From Nocardioides oceani (GTDB lineage Bacteria; Actinomycetota; Actinomycetes; Propionibacteriales; Nocardioidaceae), in the NCBI RefSeq assembly GCF_030412965.1, contig NZ_JAUHJQ010000001.1:956060-1020059 (forward strand): a DNA stretch of 64,000 nucleotides. The letters run 5' to 3'. This document shows, piece by piece, positions 41,941-49,392 of the stretch. The notes beneath the pieces were generated by a model. It was not told the DNA's origin and searched no databases. It was given only the letters and a program-made list of their open reading frames with translations. A program made the translations under genes and the position numbers. Within the stretch, counting starts at the first letter, position 1. The number at the start of each line of letters is the position of its first letter.

Positions 41941-44637
41941 TCAGCGGCCGATCCCGCGAGAGCTGGATGGAGGAGCCGGCAGCGATGGCGGTGGGCGACG
42001 TGGGCCGCTACTCGGCACCGGCCGCGTTCCAGCATTGGTCGGCTGAGCGTTCGGCCCGTACCGGTCGATGTCGGCGGCGGCTCGCTGAGCGGCGTGGCTG
42101 GGGCCGAGGTCGGCGCGGTCGCGGTGGAAGACGTCGACCCATTGGCTGCGGGCCTCGTCGAGGGACTCGGCGACGAGGTGGACGGTGTTGTGGTGGCGGC
42201 CGCGGGTCATGGCGACGTAGGCCGAGGCGGCGCCGGTGGTCTCGCCGAGTGCGAGGTGTGCGGAGTCGACGGTATCGCCTTGTGCTCCGTAGGCGGTGGT
42301 GGTGAAGGCGAGCTCGACGTGGTCGTGGACGTAGCCAGCGGGCAAGGTCCGTTGGCCGTGGCGGCCGGTGATCAGGAGGCTGCCCTCGTCGCCGATGCCG
42401 GCCACGGTCCAGGTGTCGCGGTTGGCGACTTCGAGGTCGCGGTCGTTGCGTCGGGTGGCGACCCTGTCGCCCAGTCCGATCCGTTCACCACGGCGCGTGA
42501 TGGGCTCACCACCGTGCTCACCACGTTGCTCGCCCTCGCCGTGGCGGCGGTCGCGGATAGCTGCGTTGAGCGCGGCGACCTGGTCGCGGGTGTCGGCGAT
42601 GACGAGCTGGTCACCGTCGCCGGCACGGGCGGCGCCGATGACGGCCAGAGCTGCGGTGCGTTCGACCTCGCTGGCGTGGATGACGACCTGGCCGCGTTCG
42701 AGCAGGGCGTCGAAGACGTCACCGGACCGCTCACCGGTTCGCATGAGCAGGCTGAGGTCGGCGTACGCGGGATCGCTGAACCGGTGGACCGACTCGAGTT
42801 CGTGGTGCGCTTCGGGTTGCACCCAGCGGGCGGCGAGGTCGAGGACGCCGCCGCGGCCGACGGCCGGGAGCTGGTGTCGGTCGCCGAGGAGCGCGACGAC
42901 TGCGTGGGCTCGGTCGGCGATGGCGAGCAGCGCGCGGGCGGTGTCCTGGTCGAGCATGCCGGTCTCGTCGACGAGGAGGACGTCGCCGGGGAGCAGGCGC
43001 GCGCGGGCCTCGGGCGCGGCGTCGGTCTGTGACCAGTGGCCGTCCTCGTCCCAGCGGTAGCCGTGTTGGTGGACGAGCCAGGCTGCGGAGAAGGCGTCGG
43101 TGCCGACCTGCTGTTGTGCGGCTTGGGCTGCCTTGAGGGTGGGGGTGACGACCACGAGTCGACGGTCGGCGTCGTCGAGCACGTCGCGGGCGGCCGCCAG
43201 GGTGGTGGTCTTGCCGGTGCCGGCGGCGCCCTCGATGACGAGCAGCCCGGCGTCGCCGGCGAGCGCCGCGACCACATCTCGTTGCGCGGGGTCGAGGTGG
43301 TCGATGCCGCGGAGCCGCACCGCGTGAGTGACCGGCCGGGCGGAGCGTGCAGCCATGCTGTCGACCAGGTCGGCCTCGACGCCTTGGACTCGTTGCGATG
43401 TCAGGCTGCGGACGTGCTCGGGGACGTCGTCGCGGTCCAGCAGCGGCACACACCGCGTCAAAGCGCGGTCGGCGATGTCCTCAACTAGCTCGTGCCGCAC
43501 CGGTCGCTCGGCGATCACGTCGACGGAGGCGATCAGTCGTTCGACCTCGCCGCGGATATCGGCTGCGTTCCACGCCGACCGCTTCGCGCCGAGCCGGGTG
43601 AGCACCAGGTCGGCGGCCACATCCCGGTTGAGCCGGCCGACCGGGACGCCCGGGTCATTCACCGGGCTGGTCGGTGAGGTGGTTGGTGGGGTGAAGCCGA
43701 GGTCGCGCAGCTCCTCGTTCCACGCGGCGACGAGGTCGGCGCCGCTGCGGGGCACGACCTTGTCGGGTCGCGCGTCGGCCCACGCCCGGCGGTCCCAGGC
43801 GCGGCGCAGTCGCGGCCCGGGCTCCTGGCCAGGGTGCTCGGCACGCCAAGCGGCCTCGTACCGGTCGACATGGCGGTTGATCTGCGCCGCGCGCTGGCTG
43901 AACCCGCCGGCGTACGGCGCGAGCTGCTGAACCTCGCCGTCAGCGTCGAGGCTGTAGCCGCGTGCCGCGAGCGCGGCCCGGAACTCGGGGTCGCACATCA
44001 CCGCGGCGTGACCGATCCCGTTGAGCGCCTCGATGCTGTCGACGACACCGACCGAGTGCAGTCCTCGCCATGTCCCTTGCGCGAAGACGCGAGCATTGAT
44101 CTGCACGTGGAGATGACGGTGCGGGTCCCCGGCTCGCGAGGTGTAGTGCCGGACCACGGCCGCCTCGAGCCTCTCCACCGGCACCTGCACCTGCCGGCCC
44201 CGCGGCCCGACCCGCGTGGTGGCATGCTCAGCCACCCACCCGATCACCTCGCCAGCCGCGCGATCCATCGCCGCGTCGTACGCCGCAGCGACGTCGGGAT
44301 GAAGCGCCGCAGCCAGCGACCAGGTCTTCGGCCCGTTGACCACGACCTCTACGAACCGAAGCCCCCGAGCGTCCTGGCGCAACCGGCCCTTCGGCCTCCC
44401 AGTCTCGACGTCGTACCCGGCGACCCACCGCTCGTACGCGTCACCGTCCAGCGTCCCCCCGCCCTGAACTGCGAGAACACCGCGTCCCCCCTCGGGCGGA
44501 GATGTCGTGGCCACATACCGCTCGGCAACGCCCGTGCCCTCCGCGAGGTAGTAGTCGTCGACCCGTGAGCGGTCCGCCTCTACGTACGAGCGCGCTGCGG
44601 ACGCAGAGCCGCGGTAGAACTTGACCCCACCATGCAT
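41941..44637 (-). CDS. MobF-family relaxase with C-terminal helicase (TrwC/TraI-like)
   Basis: About 898 residues from ATG 44637 (AGGG just upstream); GTG 44649 is an alternative. The TrwC relaxase domain covers residues 1-300: Tyr residues at ARSYVEADRSRVDDYYLAEG for DNA cleavage, FVEVVVNGPKTWSLAAALHP, and the three-His metal site in GDPHRHLHVQINARV. After a linker comes an SF1 RecD2-like helicase: EGAAGTGKTTTLAAARDVL (Walker A), VLLVDETGMLDQDTARALL (Walker B) and AFTTTAYGAQGDTVDSAHLA with AYVAMTRGRHHNTVHLV (motifs V-VI). It nicks oriT and unwinds the strand for transfer. No coupling protein is encoded nearby. Confidence 0.92.
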   Translation of the reverse strand: MHGGVKFYRGSASAARSYVEADRSRVDDYYLAEGTGVAERYVATTSPPEGGRGVLAVQGGGTLDGDAYERWVAGYDVETGRPKGRLRQDARGLRFVEVVVNGPKTWSLAAALHPDVAAAYDAAMDRAAGEVIGWVAEHATTRVGPRGRQVQVPVERLEAAVVRHYTSRAGDPHRHLHVQINARVFAQGTWRGLHSVGVVDSIEALNGIGHAAVMCDPEFRAALAARGYSLDADGEVQQLAPYAGGFSQRAAQINRHVDRYEAAWRAEHPGQEPGPRLRRAWDRRAWADARPDKVVPRSGADLVAAWNEELRDLGFTPPTTSPTSPVNDPGVPVGRLNRDVAADLVLTRLGAKRSAWNAADIRGEVERLIASVDVIAERPVRHELVEDIADRALTRCVPLLDRDDVPEHVRSLTSQRVQGVEADLVDSMAARSARPVTHAVRLRGIDHLDPAQRDVVAALAGDAGLLVIEGAAGTGKTTTLAAARDVLDDADRRLVVVTPTLKAAQAAQQQVGTDAFSAAWLVHQHGYRWDEDGHWSQTDAAPEARARLLPGDVLLVDETGMLDQDTARALLAIADRAHAVVALLGDRHQLPAVGRGGVLDLAARWVQPEAHHELESVHRFSDPAYADLSLLMRTGERSGDVFDALLERGQVVIHASEVERTAALAVIGAARAGDGDQLVIADTRDQVAALNAAIRDRRHGEGEQRGEHGGEPITRRGERIGLGDRVATRRNDRDLEVANRDTWTVAGIGDEGSLLITGRHGQRTLPAGYVHDHVELAFTTTAYGAQGDTVDSAHLALGETTGAASAYVAMTRGRHHNTVHLVAESLDEARSQWVDVFHRDRADLGPSHAAQRAAADIDRYGPNAQPTNAGTRPVPSSGPRRPPPSLPAPPSSSRGIGR

Positions 44638-44689
44638 CGCCCTCGTCACCGCCCGTCAGCCGTCGTCACTTTGCCTTGAAATGACTCAC

Positions 44690-44767
44690 GGTCCGCCCCA
44701 TGGGGCGGACCGATCTACGGGCCTTCGTAGCATGCGTGCCGCTCGGTTTGGAGGCGCGAACGCGCCT
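44690..44767. other. Candidate oriT: perfect 22-bp palindrome plus second inverted repeat
   Basis: GGTCCGCCCCA and TGGGGCGGACC (44690-44711) form an uninterrupted perfect palindrome 53 bp upstream of the relaxase start. AGGCGCG-AA-CGCGCCT follows at 44752-44767. Relaxase genes commonly lie beside their oriT, which carries inverted repeats ahead of the nick site. An operator for the relaxase promoter is the main alternative. The rest of 44650-44904 has no gene. Confidence 0.45.
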
Positions 44768-44904
44768 TCATGGGGAGCTGTTTCGGGAGTCGTCAACGCT
44801 CCTCAAGCGTCGTCACCGTGGTCGATCTGGGACGGACTACGGCCATACACTTCGTTACACAGGGCTGGTGTGTAGGCGGGGCTCCGTGTGCAGGGTTCGT
44901 GCCT

Positions 44905-45129
44905 TCAAAGCACGTCGACGAGCTCCGCCAGCCGTACGTCGAGGGCCACCGCGACCGCGTAGAGGGTGTCGATCCGCGGTGTCTTGATCGCGCCCTCGAG
45001 GTTGGTCGTGCGTCGGCCGACGCCGGATTCCTCCGCGAGGCGGTCGATGCTCCAGCCTTTCTTGTGCCGCAGCCGAGCCACTTCGATGCCGAGCGCGTGG
45101 AGCTTCGGGGCTCGGTAGGGATAGGGCAC
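44905..45129 (-). CDS. Small XRE-family HTH regulator
   Basis: A 74-residue protein from GTG 45129 with GAGG upstream. GIEVARLRHKKGWSIDRLAE, then ESGVGRRTTNLEGAIKTPRI and DTLYAVAVALDVRLAELVDV, is a complete HTH_3 domain and little else. It is divergent from a small zinc-motif gene, with repeated GCACTAC elements between them, and lies between the transfer gene and the methyltransferase operon. It may act like a controller (C) protein of the restriction-modification genes or control element functions. Confidence 0.75.
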   Translation of the reverse strand: MPYPYRAPKLHALGIEVARLRHKKGWSIDRLAEESGVGRRTTNLEGAIKTPRIDTLYAVAVALDVRLAELVDVL

Positions 45130-45142
45130 ACCTCAATCTGGA

Positions 45143-45179
45143 GTGGCGCACTACGGTGCACAGTGTTCTAAAGTGCACT
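45143..45179. promoter_or_regulatory. Repeated half-sites in XRE / zinc-motif divergent promoter
   Basis: GCACTAC occurs twice, at about 45147 and 45174. GTGCAC occurs beside each (GGTGCAC, AGTGCAC), giving overlapping direct and inverted half-sites across a window that begins 14 bp upstream of the XRE start. Such repeats suit autoregulation by a small XRE protein (inferred). Confidence 0.4.
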
Positions 45180-45227
45180 ACCTTGGAGGACGCGGAATGC
45201 CCGGCGATCTCGACCCCGGCGAGCAAG

Positions 45228-45377
45228 ATGAGAGCTCATGGATTCCCTGTGCCGAGCACCGGCACACCGGAGCCGTGCGAGGGCTGCGGCGCACCGGCAG
45301 GTGAGCCTTGCCGGGGGAAGTCGGGTCACCGCGCAGTCGTCCAGCATGGCCAGCGATGCTCCGAACCTATCCGCTGA
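45228..45377 (+). CDS. Very small protein with a CxxC...C zinc-type motif
   Basis: A 49-residue frame from ATG 45228: CEGCGAPAGEPCRGKSGHRA matches a recurrent small module of actinobacterial phages and integrative elements, usually CxxCGAPxGxPC with a nearby His (SGHR...QHGQRC). It would fold around one metal ion and probably bind nucleic acid. A strong GGAGGA lies upstream of an ATG at 45197 in another frame, so the start or frame is uncertain. Divergent from the XRE gene, convergent with the methyltransferase. Confidence 0.45.
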   Translation: MRAHGFPVPSTGTPEPCEGCGAPAGEPCRGKSGHRAVVQHGQRCSEPIR

Positions 45378-45489
45378 TCGGCTCGATCCGACGGGCGAAG
45401 GTCCTCGAGATGGTGGGCCAGCGTCTGGGCTGAGACCGTCGCGTGACCCCACTGGTCGACGCTAATCGTCTGGAGCGACCATCGGCACG

Positions 45490-46668
45490 TCAGGTCTCAG
45501 GACCCGCTTCGAGAAGGGCTGCGAACATCCTTGTCAGCCGCTCGGCAACTGGCGTCGCCACTGCGTTGCCGATCGCGCCCATGGCGCGGGACCGGGCCAC
45601 CGGGAACTCGTAGTCGTCCGAGAAGCCCTGCATCCGCGCGGCCTCGCGGACCGTGAAGTAGCGGAGCGATCCGTCGTCAAACCGAATCATCGCTTCGCCG
45701 CCGCTGACCCCGTGAACGCCCGCCTTGATGGTCTTCGCTGGCCAGTCGAACGGACTTCCCGAATGCTTCGGATAGGCACGCGCACCCGGAATTCCTTCGT
45801 GGTTCGAGAACCCGGGGGATGCCCTCCGGTCGACGGGCTCAGGCAGTCCCTTGATGCAATCACGGATCGTCTGCCATCGTTCAAGGCTCGGCCGACCGTC
45901 TTCCTTGAGCTGCACGAGCCGAGACTCGATCCCCTCCGGGACGGTCGGCATCGCCAAGCCGTGCTCGGCCCAGTAATCACCCGTGACCCACTGGTCGTAG
46001 AGCAACGCATCCCGTGAGTGGGTCTCGGCGGGCACAGCCCACTTCGTCGCTCCAGGAACATCGCTGCGGATGCCAACCAGGATCACCCGTCGGCGATTTT
46101 GCGGAAGTCCATAGTCCGCTGCCTCGACTAGGTGCTGGTGCACGACGTAGCGCAGGCTCGTCGGATTCGACTTCTGAACACGGCCGTGGTGGTCGGTCCA
46201 GAGCTCGTCCTCCTTCGCCCTAATCGTCGGCTTCTCAAGTTGGTGCTTGATGTAGCTGAAGTACGGCGAGAATGAGGGCCTGGTCAACCCCGGGACATTC
46301 TCGAACAACACGAAGCTTGGGCGCAGCCTCCGGACCGTTTCGATCGCGGCGGGGAACATGTTGCGTTGGTCCATGTCACCCGCGTGAACGCCTCCCAGCG
46401 AAAAGGGCTGACAAGGCGGCCCCCCGGCGACGAGGTCCACGTCACCAGCCTTCAAATCCGTGCTGTCGAGCCACTCGCGCACATCCTGCTCATGGACGGC
46501 TCGCGCAGGCCAGAGCGCCGGATCCTTCTCCGCGTTGTGGCGCAGGATGGCTGCGGCGTTCTTGTTCCATTCGACCAATGCGAGATGTTCGAAGCCGGCG
46601 GCTCGAGTTCCCAGAGCCATACCGCCGCCGCCGGCGAACAGCTCAACGGATGTCAGACCCGACTCCAT
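45490..46668 (-). CDS. DNA (cytosine-5) methyltransferase (Dcm/M.HpaII class)
   Basis: A 392-residue protein from ATG 46668. Motif I VELFAGGGGMALGTRAAGFE (SAM binding, about residue 8), motif IV AGGPPCQPFSLGG with catalytic Cys86, motif VI FENVPGL (121-127), motif VIII QNRRRVILVGIRSDVPG, and motifs IX-X at the end (YFTVREAARMQGFSDDYEF, AIGNAVATPVAERLTRM). It methylates C5 of cytosine in a sequence set by the variable region (about 220-320), which cannot be read from sequence. The start overlaps the stop of the Vsr-like gene (TAATG), so it is the coupled last gene of the five-gene operon and would protect host DNA. Confidence 0.94.
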   Translation of the reverse strand: MESGLTSVELFAGGGGMALGTRAAGFEHLALVEWNKNAAAILRHNAEKDPALWPARAVHEQDVREWLDSTDLKAGDVDLVAGGPPCQPFSLGGVHAGDMDQRNMFPAAIETVRRLRPSFVLFENVPGLTRPSFSPYFSYIKHQLEKPTIRAKEDELWTDHHGRVQKSNPTSLRYVVHQHLVEAADYGLPQNRRRVILVGIRSDVPGATKWAVPAETHSRDALLYDQWVTGDYWAEHGLAMPTVPEGIESRLVQLKEDGRPSLERWQTIRDCIKGLPEPVDRRASPGFSNHEGIPGARAYPKHSGSPFDWPAKTIKAGVHGVSGGEAMIRFDDGSLRYFTVREAARMQGFSDDYEFPVARSRAMGAIGNAVATPVAERLTRMFAALLEAGPET

Positions 46669-47108
46669 TAAGTCGTCCTCGCTCGTCGATCCAGAACTGA
46701 CCGTTCGACCTTGTCAGCGACCGCGATCGGGTCTGCTTCGACGTCCGACGCCCAGATCCGAATTACGAGCCATCCGTCCGACTGCAGCTTGTCGGTCACC
46801 TCGACGTCGCGAGCCATGTTGCGGATGATCTTCTGCTTCCAAAAGTCGGAGTTGCGGTGCGCGAACTCGTCCTCGAAGGAGTCGAACCCGCGAATCCTCC
46901 AGCCGTTGCCGTGCCATCGATCACCGTCGACGAAGCATGCCACCCGCGCACCGGGGAACACGACATCGGGCCGGCCAATGAGCGTGGACCGAACGCGATA
47001 GCGCAGGCCACGTCGGAACAGCTCGCGTCGGAGAATCAGTTCGGGTCTGGTTCCCGTTGAGCGAACCGACGACATGATCCTCGACGTGACAGCAGGGTCG
47101 CGCGTCAC
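46668..47108 (-). CDS. Vsr-like endonuclease with a divergent metal site
   Basis: A 146-residue protein from ATG 47108. The Vsr signatures SRIMSSVRSTGTRPELILRR, GRPDVVFPGARVACFVDGDR, RNSDFWKQKIIRNMARDVEV and GWLVIRIWASDV fit the family. Typical Vsr proteins have a zinc site with DGCFWHGC-like and later Cys residues; here the same place reads DGDRWHGN with no cysteines, and the usual acidic residue after RIW is replaced (RIWAS). This may be a restriction nuclease of the system rather than a T:G mismatch repair enzyme. It overlaps its upstream neighbour by 4 bp and the methyltransferase by 1 bp. Confidence 0.85.
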   Translation of the reverse strand: MTRDPAVTSRIMSSVRSTGTRPELILRRELFRRGLRYRVRSTLIGRPDVVFPGARVACFVDGDRWHGNGWRIRGFDSFEDEFAHRNSDFWKQKIIRNMARDVEVTDKLQSDGWLVIRIWASDVEADPIAVADKVERSVLDRRARTT

Positions 47109-47731
47109 TCGGTGTCCTTCGGGTCGCCCATAGGTGCGGCGACACGGTGGTGGCTAAGTCCAATCTTGCAGCGTCCTGCAATTGCAGCATGCTGGGCCTT
47201 CTCGGACGCAGTCGTTGGATCCGTCATCGTCTCGATCACTACTACGTGTGCGTCGCCCGACGAGTGGTTGGCGAGGTAGGTGAGGCAAGCCCACACGAGG
47301 TAGCGGAAGTTCTTCGCCTCGCCCCAAGTCAGGTACGTCTCGTGGCCAGCGACCGTCGCCACACAATGGAGAGGCTTCACGCCGAAGCTGTCCTCCACGA
47401 CGACTGCGCTCAGGCCCAGGGCGCGGACGGCAATCTGCGCCGGTGTGATAGCCGCCTTCGATCCGAACTTTGCGTACCGGCCCACGCCTTGCTGCGCCCG
47501 CGTGTATTCCTTCATCGGGCCGTCTTTGATCCAGGAACGGGCCGTCTCAGCACTCATGTACTCCGTCAATACCCCGCCGATCTCTGGCGCGAGGACCCAC
47601 TTGTCGTACTGGGCCGTGCGCTGATTGATCGGCAGGTACTCCCACTCGACGCGCGTCGCGTCTGCATATAGGGCTCGCACTACTGCTGCGCGCTGGTCGG
47701 CCGGCACTCGGCGCGAGTCTGCGCGAGTCAC
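47105..47731 (-). CDS. Unrecognised protein within the GHKL-helicase-methyltransferase operon
   Basis: A 208-residue protein from ATG 47731, coupled on both sides by 4-bp overlaps, so it is almost certainly part of the system. No family is recognised. The N-terminal half is mixed (RVEWEYLPINQRTAQYDKWV, MKEYTRAQQGVGRYAKFGSK). The C-terminal half contains VVVEDSFGVKPLHCVATVAG, then YLTWGEAKNFRYLVWACLTY, where E-A-K after an Asp-containing strand could be a PD-(D/E)XK-like trace, but this is speculative. It could be a specificity subunit, adaptor or nuclease. Confidence 0.7.
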   Translation of the reverse strand: MTRADSRRVPADQRAAVVRALYADATRVEWEYLPINQRTAQYDKWVLAPEIGGVLTEYMSAETARSWIKDGPMKEYTRAQQGVGRYAKFGSKAAITPAQIAVRALGLSAVVVEDSFGVKPLHCVATVAGHETYLTWGEAKNFRYLVWACLTYLANHSSGDAHVVVIETMTDPTTASEKAQHAAIAGRCKIGLSHHRVAAPMGDPKDTE

Positions 47732-49392
47732 GACACGGTCACCTCGGGATCAATGAACTGCAAGCGGTGGTCGTCATTGGCGGTCTCGAGCGAGGCAGCG
47801 TCGAGGATCCACTGCTCAAGGAGGGACTCGGCCTCAGCATCAGAGAAAGTGATCTCTGGCTGCGGCACGTCGGGCAGTACCTCGATCTCATCGGCCTCGG
47901 CTTGCCGTCGGAGATTCAGCACTGCTGCAACTCGCCTCAGGTCACTGACGAAGTCCAGCGCAACGACCTTGTTCTTACCTTCACGCAACCGGAGCCCACG
48001 GCCTAGCTGCTGAACGAAAATGCGGCGGCTGTGCGTCACTCGCGCGAAGCAGATGATGTTGACGTCCGGCACATCGACACCTTCGTTCAGGATGTCCACG
48101 GCCGTGAGGATTGGAATGCGCCCCGCTCTGAAGTCGATCAACCGTAGTTGCCGTTCTCGCATCGACAGGCCCGGCCCAGTGTGCACAGCCTGGGTATTGC
48201 GCCACTCTGGGGTCCGTCGAAGTAGCTCCGCCATACGTTCGGCGTGTTCGATGGTTTGGCAGAAAACGATCCCGCGTGGATCAAGCGTCGAGTTCCAAGC
48301 AGCAAGTAGCTCGTCGCGCACGGCCTCGTCACGCTGGGGGAGGAACAGCTTCGTATTCAGTTCCTTCATCGAGTAGGAGCGACGGGACGCGTCCTTGACG
48401 ACCTCCCAGTCGATGTTGTCGACGAACAACCGATAGTCGACCTGCGCCAGGTAGCCGCGATGCATGCCCTCCTCGATTCCCAGCTTGTACGAGGCGGGGC
48501 CGAAGTGATCTTCGATGTCGTAGCGGTCCCCGCGCCAGGGTGTCGCTGTGACGCCGAATTGGCTCGAGTCTTCGAGCACTTCCAGCAGCTTGCTGTAGAA
48601 CCCGTCTTCGCCAACGTGGTGGGTCTCGTCGATCATGACAAGAGAGGGCTGATAGCCAGATTGCGCAGCGCTCAGTGCGCTCGCCACGGTCGCGAACGTG
48701 ACACCTCGCAGATCCCCTGGCTTCTCGTCGCCTGTGAGGAGCTGGGTCTTGACTGATTTGGGGAGGTGCTTCCAAAGGGCTCTTTCCAGTTGGGCGACCA
48801 AGTCCTTCGTGTGCGCAGCGACGAGCACATTGGCGTGAGGGTCGACTTCGAGGTGGTGCGCGACTACCTCCCCACCAACGACCGTCTTCCCGAGGCCCGT
48901 TGCGAGCACGAGAAGCGCGCGCCCTTCGGTGTCGAGGTCCTCGATCAGCGACGTCACTGCTTCACGCTGGTAGTCCCGAAGTCTGATTGGGCTCCGGCGA
49001 TCTCGCTGTTCCCACAGCTGCATCAGATCGGCTCCAGTCCAAAAATCGATCCGCTGGCCGATTCGTTTGAGCGCCTGGGCCCGTGCAACTGCGTCGCGGC
49101 TGGGAGCGACGTTGGTCACGACCACGCCGCGTTCACCCCGGTAGTGATCCATGGCCGACGAGACCTCGTCGACGGCCGACTTCGGCACCGAGCCGCGAAG
49201 CTGCCACTTGCACTGGAACACCCACTGCTTGCCCGCGATGGTGCCTAGTAGGTCGCCGCCTTTGTCGCCCGATCCGTCGATGTTGGCGACGTCCGAGTAG
49301 CCCAACTGGCCTAGAAGGCGCTCGACTTGGGTTGCGAAGCGTTGTTCTCCGCCAACAAGCAGTTGCCGTGGATCAAGGTAGGCGTCAGTCAT
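47728..49392 (-). CDS. Mrr-like nuclease fused to SF2 DEAD/DEAH helicase
   Basis: A 554-residue protein; I use ATG 49392 (MTDAYLDPRQLL) over 49422 since it gives the usual 8-bp overlap. Residues about 15-130 form a restriction-endonuclease-like (Mrr_cat) domain: LLGQLGYSDVANIDGSGDKG with D47, then WVFQCKWQLRGSV with Q60-x-K62. The helicase follows: LRDYQREAVTSLIED, VLATGLGKTVVGGEVVAHHL (Walker A), PSLVMIDETHHVGEDGFYSK (DETH box), FGVTATPWRGD, ILTAVDILNEGVDVPDVNII and FVQQLGRGLRLREGKNKVVA. It would translocate on and cut DNA. Coupled to the GHKL ATPase gene and the unknown gene. Confidence 0.92.
   Translation of the reverse strand: MTDAYLDPRQLLVGGEQRFATQVERLLGQLGYSDVANIDGSGDKGGDLLGTIAGKQWVFQCKWQLRGSVPKSAVDEVSSAMDHYRGERGVVVTNVAPSRDAVARAQALKRIGQRIDFWTGADLMQLWEQRDRRSPIRLRDYQREAVTSLIEDLDTEGRALLVLATGLGKTVVGGEVVAHHLEVDPHANVLVAAHTKDLVAQLERALWKHLPKSVKTQLLTGDEKPGDLRGVTFATVASALSAAQSGYQPSLVMIDETHHVGEDGFYSKLLEVLEDSSQFGVTATPWRGDRYDIEDHFGPASYKLGIEEGMHRGYLAQVDYRLFVDNIDWEVVKDASRRSYSMKELNTKLFLPQRDEAVRDELLAAWNSTLDPRGIVFCQTIEHAERMAELLRRTPEWRNTQAVHTGPGLSMRERQLRLIDFRAGRIPILTAVDILNEGVDVPDVNIICFARVTHSRRIFVQQLGRGLRLREGKNKVVALDFVSDLRRVAAVLNLRRQAEADEIEVLPDVPQPEITFSDAEAESLLEQWILDAASLETANDDHRLQFIDPEVTVS

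Noticed and set aside
45197..45303. Alternative 35-codon frame after a strong GGAGGA ribosome site
   Set aside because: It has no recognisable motif and ends within the zinc-motif frame. I kept the frame with the CxxC motif and noted the conflict there.
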